A program made the position numbers and the translations under genes. Below are positions 1 through 6,255 of a stretch of DNA of 6,287 bases, piece by piece. The DNA comes from an uncultured beta proteobacterium (GTDB lineage: Bacteria; Pseudomonadota; Gammaproteobacteria; Burkholderiales; Burkholderiaceae): assembly GCA_903944255.1 (NCBI GenBank), contig CAJARE010000310.1, positions 1 to 6,287 on the forward strand, written 5' to 3'. Every line of letters begins with the position of its first letter. Positions within the stretch are counted from its first letter, which is position 1. The notes beneath the pieces were generated by a model. The model made no database searches. It was given only the letters and a program-made list of their open reading frames with translations, and had not been told where the DNA came from.

Positions 1-1
1 C

Positions 2-607
2 GCCGCTGATAAAAAAGATCGCTACAAGCTACTGATGAGTAGCATTCTGCCTCGACCGATTGCCTTAGTAACCACTCAAGACGATGAAGGAAGAGTCAAT
101 GCTGCACCATTTAGTTTTTTTAATATCATGGCAAGCACACCTGCCATTGTGGTTTTAGGGATTGACTCTAAAAGTCCAGGTGTCCCCAAAGATACTGTGC
201 GCAATATGCAACTCACCAAAGAGTTTGTCATCAACATGGTGTCAGAGGAGATTGTTGAAAAAATGAGCTTATGCTCGAGCCCTCTTCCAGCAGGAGAGGA
301 TGAATTGCAGTATTCAGGTCTATCTGCTGCGCCCTCAATTCAGGTCAAGCCGCCAAGAATTGCAGAGTCCCCTATCAACATGGAATGCCGTATTGTCGAA
401 ATTCTGGATATTGGTCACGACAGAAATATTGTGATTGGCAATGTGATTCACTACCATATTGATGATCAATTTTATGATGCGAAAAACGGTTATGTCTTAG
501 TAGAAAAGTTAGGCTTAGTCGCTAGAATGCATGGCAAGTCGTTTTACTTACGCAGTCATGATATTTTTGAAGTCAACAGGCCAGAAGGCTCTTCATCTTT
601 GCGCTAA
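2..607 (+). CDS. Flavin reductase (DIM6/NTAB) family protein, 5'-truncated by window edge
   Basis: The frame is open from the left edge (AADKKDRYKLL before the first visible Met at 35) to the TAA at 605-607. The family core begins before that Met, so the Met at 35 is internal and the true start lies outside the window. Members of this family (FMN-binding split barrel, PF01613) bind FMN and often reduce flavins with NAD(P)H or supply a partner oxygenase. The visible hallmarks are LPRPIALVTT, then NAAPFSFFN, a mid-domain segment INMECRIVEI, and the C-terminal KLGLVARMHGKSFYLRSHDIFE, which resembles the usual 'L.L.GRMGG..Y.R....FE' ending. No signal peptide can be judged. The specific substrate and partner enzyme are unknown. 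The gene converges on the tRNA-Leu and has no visible operon partner in the window. Family assignment is firm; the exact reaction is inference. Confidence 0.85.
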   Translation, partial: AADKKDRYKLLMSSILPRPIALVTTQDDEGRVNAAPFSFFNIMASTPAIVVLGIDSKSPGVPKDTVRNMQLTKEFVINMVSEEIVEKMSLCSSPLPAGEDELQYSGLSAAPSIQVKPPRIAESPINMECRIVEILDIGHDRNIVIGNVIHYHIDDQFYDAKNGYVLVEKLGLVARMHGKSFYLRSHDIFEVNRPEGSSSLR

Positions 608-622
608 ATACTAGTATTCGAT

Positions 623-711
623 TGGTGCCCGAGGCCGGAATCGAACCGGCACGACTTTTTTGAGTCGGCAGATTTTAAATCTGCTGTGTCTACCGATTTC
701 ACCACTCGGGC
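623..711 (-). tRNA. tRNA-Leu, anticodon UAA
   Basis: On the minus strand an 89-nt cloverleaf can be folded by eye. The acceptor stem is GCCCGAG/CTCGGGC with discriminator A and an encoded CCA at 623-625. The anticodon stem is GCAGA/TCTGC around loop TTTAAAA, giving anticodon UAA at 675-677. A long variable arm (CGACT/AGTCG, loop CAAAAA) marks a class II tRNA, and the T arm is GCCGG-TTCGATT-CCGGC. The anticodon with the long variable arm identifies leucine, reading UUA and UUG. It stands alone, convergent to the flavin reductase gene and divergent from the acylase gene. No second copy of its 3' end was seen in the window, so there is no sign of use as an integration site here. Confidence 0.97.
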
Positions 712-735
712 TCGCACTAGCAGGAACTGCCGCGC

Positions 736-741
736 TATATA
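736..741 (-). promoter_or_regulatory. Candidate -10 box for the tRNA-Leu gene
   Basis: On the minus strand TATATA is followed at once by the GC-rich stretch GCGCGGC, an arrangement typical of stable-RNA promoters under stringent control. It lies 24 bases before the mature tRNA 5' end, leaving room for a short leader. No convincing -35 hexamer sits 16-18 bases upstream, so this is a weak call. Confidence 0.3.
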
Positions 742-824
742 AATCAAGACAAACCGAATTTTAGCATGCAAGCGCATCCAGCCTCATCAAGCCCAGCCAA
801 GCTTAAAACCACTAAACTAAGCAT

Positions 825-3284
825 ATGAAATCTCAAGGCAAAACAAGTAGGCTGGCAAAGCCTTTAAGGCTTCTTTTGTGGCTTACTGCTGCCGTTTTAC
901 TGGCCACTATGCTGCTTGTCATTTCATATTACTTTTCTGCCCAAACAGCAATTTCCGGTAAGCGCCAGATCAAGAATCTAGGGGATTCGGTAACGATTAC
1001 TTTTGATCAGAGCGCTATTCCCCATATCAAAGCTAATAGCCCAGCTGATGCGCTCTTTGCCTTGGGTTATCTACATGCTTCTGAACGTTCATGGCAATTA
1101 GAAATGAACCGGCGCATTGGTAGTGGGCGTCTCTCAGAGATTTTGGGGAAAGATACGGTAGCAATTGATCGCTTCATTCGCACCTTAGGTATCAAGCGTG
1201 CTGCTGAACGTCAATATGATCGCTACCCCGCTGCTGCAAAGCATTTACTGCAATCGTATGCAGATGGTGTGAATGCTGGCAATGCACAGCTAGGATGGGC
1301 TCTTCCCATTGAATATTTTTTAAGTGGCTCAAAGCCAGGGCACTGGTCGCCAACTGATAGCGTTGCTTGGATGCTCATGATGGCCTACGATCTAGGCGGA
1401 AATTGGCAAAAGGAATTGCAACGTCTAGAGCTCTCACAATTTTTAAGCACCAAGCAAGTTTGGGAGGTGATCCCACTTCATAATCAAAACGAAATACTGA
1501 CCAATCTTGATTTTGCAAAAATGTATCGAGATTTAAAGGTCTTCAATCCTAAAACTGGTCCGGCCGAGGGTAAGTCCAAAGATTTGCCTGAAACCGAACT
1601 GGCAATGCACGAATTACCAGGCGGCAAGGATGGCCTAGGCTCGAATAATTGGGCTCTTGGCGGCAAACTGACTGCTAGTGGAAAACCACTGCTAGCAAAT
1701 GATCCTCATCTCGGTCTTTCTGCGCCTGCCATTTGGTACTTCGCACGCATTGATGCCCCTGGCATGAATGTCATTGGCGCAACGCTTCCTGGTATTCCTG
1801 GAATTGTTTTAGGCAGAACCGAACAATACGCTTGGAGTTTCACGAATACTGGACCGGATGTTCAAGACCTGTATATAGAACAAATTGATCCCAACAATCT
1901 AGGGATGTATCGCGGCCCAGATGGGCCCTTAGCTTTCAAGGTTCGACAAGAAATCATTGATATCAAAGGCGCGCCCTCTCTTACTTTTCTTGTCAAAGAA
2001 ACCAGGCATGGCCCTGTTATCTCTGATTCCTATGCGCGTGCCAAACGTACAATCGATACAAATCACTTTGCCTTAGCTCTTCGCTGGACCGCTCTAGATA
2101 CCGAGAATCAATCTGTCGCTGGCCTCTTAGATTTAAATCAAGCAAGCACACTAGATGCTTTCAAAAAATCCTTGCCAAAAAATTATGCGCCGATGCAAAA
2201 CGTCATCATGGCTGATACCGATGGAAATATTTCTTATCAAACTGCAGGCGTAGCTCCAAAAAGAACTTTAAATCAGGGGCTTTATGGCGTAGCGCCTGCA
2301 ATTGGGTGGGAGCGACAGTATGACTGGACCTCTTACATACCGTTTGATCAATTACCCTCTAGCTCCAATCCTGAACAGGGTTGGCTGGCATCGGCCAATC
2401 AAAAGATCATTGCCAGTAATAATCCTAATCCACTGACAGGTGACTGGGATTTGCCTACCCGCTATGACCGTATAGTTGATCTGATTAAATCAAAGAGTAG
2501 TCATAATCTAGAGTCAATGAAAACCATGCAAGCAGATACGCTTTCATTAGGTGCAACTCCTTTATTGGAATTATTTAAATCAAGTAAACCTAGCCACCCC
2601 TTGGGCATACAAGCTTTAGAAATCAGCAAAAATTTTAATGGTGATATGAAAGTTGATAGCACGGCCGCTTTAATTTTTAATGCCTGGGCTGATCAACTCA
2701 CACGTAATCTCTTTTCTAGATTGAGTTATTTATTCACTGAAAATTATGGTGCCCGTCATTTCAGACTCCCACTCATCACTCAATTACAAAATCCAAATAG
2801 TCCTTGGTGCGATGATCCAAAATCAGCTGCAGTCGAAACATGTCAAGAATCCTCTAATAATGCATTTGATAAAGCACTTGACTACTTGAGTAGTGAATAC
2901 GGTAAAGATCCAAGTAAATGGTCATGGGGTAAAGCCCATACCGCAATTTCTGAACATCGCCCCTTATCTAAGGTGCCTTTTTTAGGCTCGCAATTTAATC
3001 TCAAGACTCCATTTGCTGGAGATAGCTTTTCGATTAATGTGGGGCGATTACAGTTATTAAGATCAAATAATCCTTATGAGACTTTGCAAGCTGCGAGTCT
3101 GCGTGCCATTTATGACTTATCTGATTTAGAGAAGTCGGTATTTATTTATCAAACTGGGCAATCTGGCTGGGTACAAAGCTCCATGTATCGCAATATGAAC
3201 CCTCTTTGGGCAAAAAATGAGTATTTACCGCTAAAAATGAAACCGGAAAATATTACTCGGCAGCTTGAGCTCAACGCTAAATAA
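825..3284 (+). CDS. Membrane-anchored penicillin acylase family protein (Ntn-hydrolase)
   Basis: An 819-residue precursor of the penicillin acylase superfamily (PF01804), whose members hydrolyse amide bonds of beta-lactams, acyl-homoserine lactones or other acylated amines. Residues 14-36 form a hydrophobic segment after a basic start: an uncleaved anchor or signal peptide directing the enzyme to the periplasmic side. The alpha-chain motif ALGYLHASERSWQ is at about 79-91. The autoprocessing site is Gly272-Ser273 in GSNNW, giving a 547-residue beta chain with Ser as N-terminal nucleophile. At beta position 23 (NDPH, residue 295) there is His, as in cephalosporin and AHL acylases, not the Gln of E. 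coli penicillin G acylase. Asp345 and Asp348 fall at beta 73 and 76, the calcium ligands of penicillin G acylase. Asn525 (ASANQ) is the likely oxyanion-hole Asn by motif alignment. A C-terminal WGKAH...HRPLS...GDSFSIN stretch fits the family. The frame is closed by TAA at 813-815, so ATG825 is the first possible start; its ribosome binding site is weak. Substrate is unknown. Confidence 0.9.
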   Translation: MKSQGKTSRLAKPLRLLLWLTAAVLLATMLLVISYYFSAQTAISGKRQIKNLGDSVTITFDQSAIPHIKANSPADALFALGYLHASERSWQLEMNRRIGSGRLSEILGKDTVAIDRFIRTLGIKRAAERQYDRYPAAAKHLLQSYADGVNAGNAQLGWALPIEYFLSGSKPGHWSPTDSVAWMLMMAYDLGGNWQKELQRLELSQFLSTKQVWEVIPLHNQNEILTNLDFAKMYRDLKVFNPKTGPAEGKSKDLPETELAMHELPGGKDGLGSNNWALGGKLTASGKPLLANDPHLGLSAPAIWYFARIDAPGMNVIGATLPGIPGIVLGRTEQYAWSFTNTGPDVQDLYIEQIDPNNLGMYRGPDGPLAFKVRQEIIDIKGAPSLTFLVKETRHGPVISDSYARAKRTIDTNHFALALRWTALDTENQSVAGLLDLNQASTLDAFKKSLPKNYAPMQNVIMADTDGNISYQTAGVAPKRTLNQGLYGVAPAIGWERQYDWTSYIPFDQLPSSSNPEQGWLASANQKIIASNNPNPLTGDWDLPTRYDRIVDLIKSKSSHNLESMKTMQADTLSLGATPLLELFKSSKPSHPLGIQALEISKNFNGDMKVDSTAALIFNAWADQLTRNLFSRLSYLFTENYGARHFRLPLITQLQNPNSPWCDDPKSAAVETCQESSNNAFDKALDYLSSEYGKDPSKWSWGKAHTAISEHRPLSKVPFLGSQFNLKTPFAGDSFSINVGRLQLLRSNNPYETLQAASLRAIYDLSDLEKSVFIYQTGQSGWVQSSMYRNMNPLWAKNEYLPLKMKPENITRQLELNAK

Positions 3285-3350
3285 GGCAATATCAGTGTAG
3301 GACGTTTAAAATATAGAGATAAAGAATACCCCCAATAGGAAATCAGATCC

Positions 3351-3791
3351 ATGAAGAAAAGTATCGCCCACCTCTCTATCGCCGCACTCTCTCTTTCTTT
3401 TACAGGGAATGCTTTAGCGGCCTGGCAAGAAATTGGTCAAAATGAGCATACCGTTGTCCTCGTAGACGTTACCACCTTAAAGCTTGAAGGCGATAAAGCT
3501 CAAATCATGTCCATGCTGAGCTTCAAGAAAACCGGCAAGGATCCAAAAACCGGTGAATTTGTAAACTCGATTGTGGGATTAAATGAATATGACTGCAGCA
3601 CTGTTCAATATCGCCCATTAGAAGTCAAAATGTATCCAAGCAGGGATGGCAAAGATCTTAAAGTTCCACCTACTGTCGTTAAAAAACCTTATATCTTTGA
3701 GTCTGTAAAAACACCTGATAGCGCATTTGAGCCTGTTGAAAATGGTTCATGGGCTGCAGGAGTATTTAATGTTGCGTGTCGTAGTAAGTAA
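3351..3791 (+). CDS. Exported surface-adhesin E-like small protein
   Basis: A 146-residue protein with a clear Sec signal peptide (MKKS start, hydrophobic core, ALA cleavage after residue 23), so the mature protein is periplasmic or surface-exposed. The mature part begins AAWQEIG-like and has a 'vvlVDv..l' strand, a YDC motif (Cys82) and a final GSWAAGVFNVAC (Cys143). This order (W..IG, D..., YDC, ...GS......AC) resembles the surface-adhesin protein E-like domain (PF16747), and Cys82-Cys143 probably form a disulfide. Many such proteins occur in betaproteobacteria with no known role, so adhesion should not be assumed. AGGA at 3337-3340 lies 10 bases before the ATG. A 66-base gap separates it from the acylase gene; TAAAAT at 3307 is -10-like but lacks a good -35. 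The lipoprotein gene that follows overlaps its end. Confidence 0.65.
   Translation: MKKSIAHLSIAALSLSFTGNALAAWQEIGQNEHTVVLVDVTTLKLEGDKAQIMSMLSFKKTGKDPKTGEFVNSIVGLNEYDCSTVQYRPLEVKMYPSRDGKDLKVPPTVVKKPYIFESVKTPDSAFEPVENGSWAAGVFNVACRSK
3758..3762 (+). promoter_or_regulatory. Shine-Dalgarno AGGAG deciding the lipoprotein start
   Basis: AGGAG sits 6 bases before the ATG at 3769, inside the end of the preceding gene. It selects this start over the in-frame ATGs at 3727 and 3742, which lack comparable upstream sequence. Confidence 0.8.
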
Positions 3792-4161
3792 ATTTAATCA
3801 TTCTTCACTATCCGCCCTCCAATTGGGGGCGCTACTCATTTTTACCTTACTAATCAATGCCTGTGCTGCACCCTTAGCAGCTTTAGGCACTATGGGAACT
3901 GCATCTGCCAGCACAGCTGGTACTACAGCCACCACAGCGGCTGTTGCTAATCCTGCTACAGCTGCAAGTGTGGCTTCTACTGTGACTACTGGCAAATCTC
4001 CGCTAGAACATGCCACTTCTGCCGCAACTAAGAAGGACTGTAGTTTGTTTAATCTAGTCGGCGGGAAAGCAATTTGTGTAGATATAGCTATGCCAGGCAT
4101 TATCGATAAAAGCGAACTGTATTGGGGTCCAGCAGATCTTGCGCCACTGAATCCAAAGTAG
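3769..4161 (+). CDS. Small Ala/Thr-rich lipoprotein of unknown function
   Basis: A 130-residue protein starting at the ATG at 3769, which follows a strong AGGAG. An upstream in-frame ATG at 3727 would add 14 residues before the signal peptide and has no good ribosome binding site. A basic N-terminus (MLRVVVSK) and a hydrophobic stretch end in the lipobox LINAC, so Cys32 would be lipidated and signal peptidase II would cut before it. The mature part has a low-complexity run rich in Ala, Thr, Ser and Gly (about residues 33-77). A C-terminal domain follows with two close cysteines (KKDCSLF and GKAICVD) and a WGPADLAPL ending. No family is recognised. It overlaps the preceding exported-protein gene by 23 bases, so the two are probably co-transcribed and translationally linked, suggesting a shared envelope role. 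It is convergent with soxA. Confidence 0.75.
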   Translation: MLRVVVSKFNHSSLSALQLGALLIFTLLINACAAPLAALGTMGTASASTAGTTATTAAVANPATAASVASTVTTGKSPLEHATSAATKKDCSLFNLVGGKAICVDIAMPGIIDKSELYWGPADLAPLNPK

Positions 4162-4212
4162 CGATCAGAATGTTGAGAAATCTTGTCTGGCTAACTGATA
4201 TCAGGTCACTAA

Positions 4213-5001
4213 TTAGGGTCTTACCCCAGGAGATTCCAGCGGCATACCCCGTGCACGCCACATTAAAAATAATTCAAGCTGTGCCATCTCTGTAGATCCA
4301 TACTCAAATTGCTGAGCTCGTACTCCACTCATGCAGTTACGTAAACGCCGCTGCAAAGATCCCAAGGTTTGCCATTCTAGGCGATAAATAGGATAAGCAT
4401 TCGGGTGGCCCTGGGGAATCAAACTTCCCCCCAACTTAAGCCCTGCTCTGTCCTCGTGGCATTGAGCGCAAGATAAATTGAGTTGCCCCATTCTTTGATT
4501 AAACCAATCACGCCCTTTTTGTAAAGACTCTTGATTGGCTGGTGTTTCTTTTACTGCAATCGGCATGCCTTTTGACTGGATAGCAATTAAGGCAGTCAAA
4601 GCTAAAAGATCTTTACTTTCATAGGTAAGCTTTACTGCACCTTGTCGATTTTCTCTACATTGATTGATTTGACCTTCAAGGGTTTGTAATTTCCCATTGA
4701 TTATTTTGGGAAATTTAGTCGCAACACCTCGCATCGACTTTTTGACATCACCATGACAGCTTTGACAACTCTTGTTCTTTGTGCCCAACTGTGTATTCCA
4801 TATGCTTTCACCGTCTCCTACCCAAAATAATGCAGGATTTAAAGTGGGGTCATCTTGCATAGCCTTATTCTCGGCCGACATGAGTTCATAGCTTGATTGT
4901 TGCTTTTTTGAATGGGTGTCTGTTGCTGCAAATACTGCTGGTGAGGTAGATAGCAGAGCGCAAAAGGCGCCCAAGAGGCAAAGGGCTAGTGGCTGTTTCA
5001 C
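4213..5001 (-). CDS. soxA: SoxA, diheme c-type cytochrome subunit of the SoxAX complex
   Basis: A 262-residue periplasmic cytochrome. With SoxX it conjugates thiosulfate oxidatively onto the SoxY cysteine. The start is GTG at 5001, in a GTGA overlap with the soxZ stop; the next Met (residue 41) would lose the signal peptide (residues 1-25, cut VFA-ATD). Two haem-binding motifs are present: CQSCH (Cys79, Cys82, His83) and CAQCH (Cys178, Cys181, His182), making this the diheme type. Cys115 in INQCRENR is a likely axial ligand for haem 1. Cys223 in RRLRNCMSG occupies the place of the catalytic cysteine persulfide ligand of haem 2. Length and the C-terminal half (YRLEWQ...RLRNCMSGVRA) agree with the family. 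It is the last gene of the visible operon, and no soxK or soxB follows: the next gene, 51 bases on, is a convergent lipoprotein gene. The key residues expected for the family can all be placed. Confidence 0.95.
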   Translation of the reverse strand: MKQPLALCLLGAFCALLSTSPAVFAATDTHSKKQQSSYELMSAENKAMQDDPTLNPALFWVGDGESIWNTQLGTKNKSCQSCHGDVKKSMRGVATKFPKIINGKLQTLEGQINQCRENRQGAVKLTYESKDLLALTALIAIQSKGMPIAVKETPANQESLQKGRDWFNQRMGQLNLSCAQCHEDRAGLKLGGSLIPQGHPNAYPIYRLEWQTLGSLQRRLRNCMSGVRAQQFEYGSTEMAQLELFLMWRARGMPLESPGVRP

Positions 5002-5327
5002 GAAACCGTAATTCGCGCCCGATTCACTGCCTCATAACCATCATCGCCTACCCACTTAAACTCTAGTTCACCACTTTCTACTGCAAGCGTCGTGAAGATG
5101 ATTAATGGATTAGCGCCAATGCCTGCATAGAAATCTGCCTTGAACACTTCTACATTGTTATAGGTGCAAGTAAATACACGGATGATATCGCGGGGTATGA
5201 GTTTTCCACTCTCGGTATATCGAAAACCAGACTCCATATCATGTTGTGCAATTGCTCGAATCTCAATGATGGAGCCCTTCTTCGCTTGGGCAGGCACCGT
5301 AATAGAAGTACGTGATGTTTTACTCAT
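4998..5327 (-). CDS. soxZ: SoxZ, SoxY-binding carrier subunit
   Basis: A 109-residue cytoplasmic-looking protein without a signal peptide. In known Sox systems SoxZ binds SoxY and is co-exported with it by the Tat route, then holds the carrier in the periplasm. The chosen start is ATG at 5327: GGAG lies 5 bases upstream and the ATG overlaps the soxY stop as ATGA. A more upstream ATG at 5342 would add MYGDG and reach back into soxY without an evident ribosome binding site. Sequence features fit the immunoglobulin-like SoxZ fold: GSIIEIRAIAQHDMESGFR, KLIPRDIIRVFTCTYNN, ANPLIIFTT, and a C-terminal FKWVGDDG before the final strand. The end overlaps the soxA GTG start by four bases. Nothing in the protein appears odd. 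Confidence 0.95.
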   Translation of the reverse strand: MSKTSRTSITVPAQAKKGSIIEIRAIAQHDMESGFRYTESGKLIPRDIIRVFTCTYNNVEVFKADFYAGIGANPLIIFTTLAVESGELEFKWVGDDGYEAVNRARITVS

Positions 5328-5812
5328 ACCATCTCCGTACATGCAGAAAGGGTGACTAAGGTTTCAGCTGAACCCTGCCAAAAACTACCATCATTCATTT
5401 GGGCTATAGCCCAAACCAACTGACTATCAGCAAGACGCACGCGAGTAGTAAGGCTAGCCTTACCAGAGCGTGATGTCAGGTATGCAGTAAAAATATTAGG
5501 TACAGGATTACCTTCGGCCACTATATGAATAGCCTTGACGTAATTATTAACCGTCATCGGGCTTTCAACGCTAACCTTTAAGACGACTAAATTGCCATTT
5601 TCAACTAATGGTGGGATGATTAATTTCACTCGACCCTCCTTGATTGCTGCTCCACCAGTAATCGCTTTAATTGCCGCATGTGCATCTTCAGGCTTTGCTA
5701 ATACTGTGCCGGGGCTAAACCACACGCCAACTGCAATGAATCCAAGGTCTTGGATGCGTCTTAACCACTGACGCCTTTTGATCGTGAAAGGAATATTGAA
5801 TTTCATTCTCAT
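5324..5812 (-). CDS. soxY: SoxY, Tat-exported sulfur carrier with a non-canonical C-terminus
   Basis: A 162-residue SoxY. In SoxYZ its C-terminal cysteine carries the sulfur substrate between SoxAX, SoxB and SoxCD. A Tat signal is visible (KRRQWLRR, Arg13-Arg14, cleavage near Ala39). The mature domain keeps family signatures: VKLIIPPLVENGN, SPMTVNNYVKAIHI, EGNPVPNIFTAYL, SGKASLTTRVRLADSQ and AIAQMNDGS. The protein has one cysteine, Cys158. The usual GGCGG end is replaced by SACTEMV, with four residues after the Cys. Neither other frame of the final bases restores GGCGG, so this is not a simple frameshift. The start ATG at 5812 shares a base with the soxX stop (TAATG); the Met at residue 3 (5806) is a possible alternative, and neither has a strong ribosome binding site. 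Identity is sure; the functional effect of the changed tail is unknown. Confidence 0.92.
   Translation of the reverse strand: MRMKFNIPFTIKRRQWLRRIQDLGFIAVGVWFSPGTVLAKPEDAHAAIKAITGGAAIKEGRVKLIIPPLVENGNLVVLKVSVESPMTVNNYVKAIHIVAEGNPVPNIFTAYLTSRSGKASLTTRVRLADSQLVWAIAQMNDGSFWQGSAETLVTLSACTEMV
5333..5336 (-). promoter_or_regulatory. Shine-Dalgarno GGAG of soxZ inside the soxY tail
   Basis: On the minus strand GGAG lies 5 bases before the soxZ ATG at 5327. It is read as part of the Thr159-Glu160 codons of SoxY, so the SoxY tail and the soxZ initiation signal share the same bases. This decides the soxZ start. Confidence 0.75.
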
Positions 5813-6255
5813 TACATGCTCTGCTTATTTAGACTCGCTAAGAAAGCCACCACATCTTCAATCTCTTGCTCATTCAATATGGATTGGCCAATAAACTTGG
5901 GTGCTACACGTTGAAGATTCTGCGCTTTGTAATAGGTTGGCATGATCGTACCAGAATTAAATCGACTAGCATCGATGATGCGCGCCCTTAACTGGGGAAT
6001 GCTTAGTCGTCCTGCGCTAATGGTTAAATCGGGTGCTAAATTACCTTGAAAACGTTCTTCAGGAAAAGGGCCGCTATGACACAATAAGCAAAGTCCTGTT
6101 TGACGGCTTGCAACGATTGCTCGCCCTCTGACTGGATCACCTGGTGATGCAGTCAGGGATTCAATGAGTACATCCCCTCCCGTAGTTTGTGCATTTACAG
6201 AACCAAGACTGAGGATGACTAGCAATTGCGATACTAGTACATACCTCATTCTCAT
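5812..6255 (-). CDS. soxX: SoxX, monoheme c-type cytochrome subunit of the SoxAX complex
   Basis: A 147-residue periplasmic cytochrome partner of SoxA; it takes the electrons released when thiosulfate is attached to SoxY. A Sec signal peptide spans residues 1-22 (MRMRY start, SVNA cleavage). One haem motif is present, CLLCH (Cys56, Cys59, His60), and GTIMPTYYK supplies the likely axial Met105. RGRAIVASRQ before the haem, NLAPDLTI after it, and a terminal EIEDVVAFLASL helix complete the SoxX pattern. The start at 6255 is preferred over the Met at residue 3 (6249) because it makes an ATGA overlap with a reading frame entering from the right. The upstream ribosome binding site is weak, consistent with coupling. 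soxY follows directly, sharing one base at the stop/start. Confidence 0.95.
   Translation of the reverse strand: MRMRYVLVSQLLVILSLGSVNAQTTGGDVLIESLTASPGDPVRGRAIVASRQTGLCLLCHSGPFPEERFQGNLAPDLTISAGRLSIPQLRARIIDASRFNSGTIMPTYYKAQNLQRVAPKFIGQSILNEQEIEDVVAFLASLNKQSM

Noticed and set aside
35..37. ATG at 35 as the start of the flavin reductase gene
   Set aside because: The frame is open to the window edge and the family core begins before this Met, so it is internal.
607..618. Palindrome AATACTAGTATT between the flavin reductase stop and the tRNA
   Set aside because: It is AT-rich with only about four pairs possible in RNA and no T-run; too weak to call a terminator or an operator.
623..640. tRNA-Leu 3' end as an attachment site for an integrated element
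   Set aside because: No repeated copy of the tRNA 3' end and no integrase gene were seen in the window.
1484..1666. Minus-strand open frame inside the acylase gene
   Set aside because: It is a shadow frame opposite the processing-site region of a conserved enzyme.
3149..3352. Minus-strand open frame over the acylase 3' end
   Set aside because: It is antisense to the conserved acylase C-terminus with no motif and no supporting context.
3798..4100. Minus-strand open frame of 100 codons, Ala/Val-rich
   Set aside because: It is the antisense of the Ala/Thr-rich lipoprotein gene; the composition mirrors GC-biased codons and there is no family signal or ribosome binding site.
4195..4204. Palindrome CTGATATCAG in the convergent gap as a terminator
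   Set aside because: It has no room for a loop, no GC-rich stem extension and no T-tract on either strand, so it is unlikely to be a rho-independent terminator; it could be a chance palindrome.
5164..5355. Plus-strand open frame of 63 codons inside soxZ
   Set aside because: It lies antisense to well-supported soxZ coding sequence and has no recognisable features.
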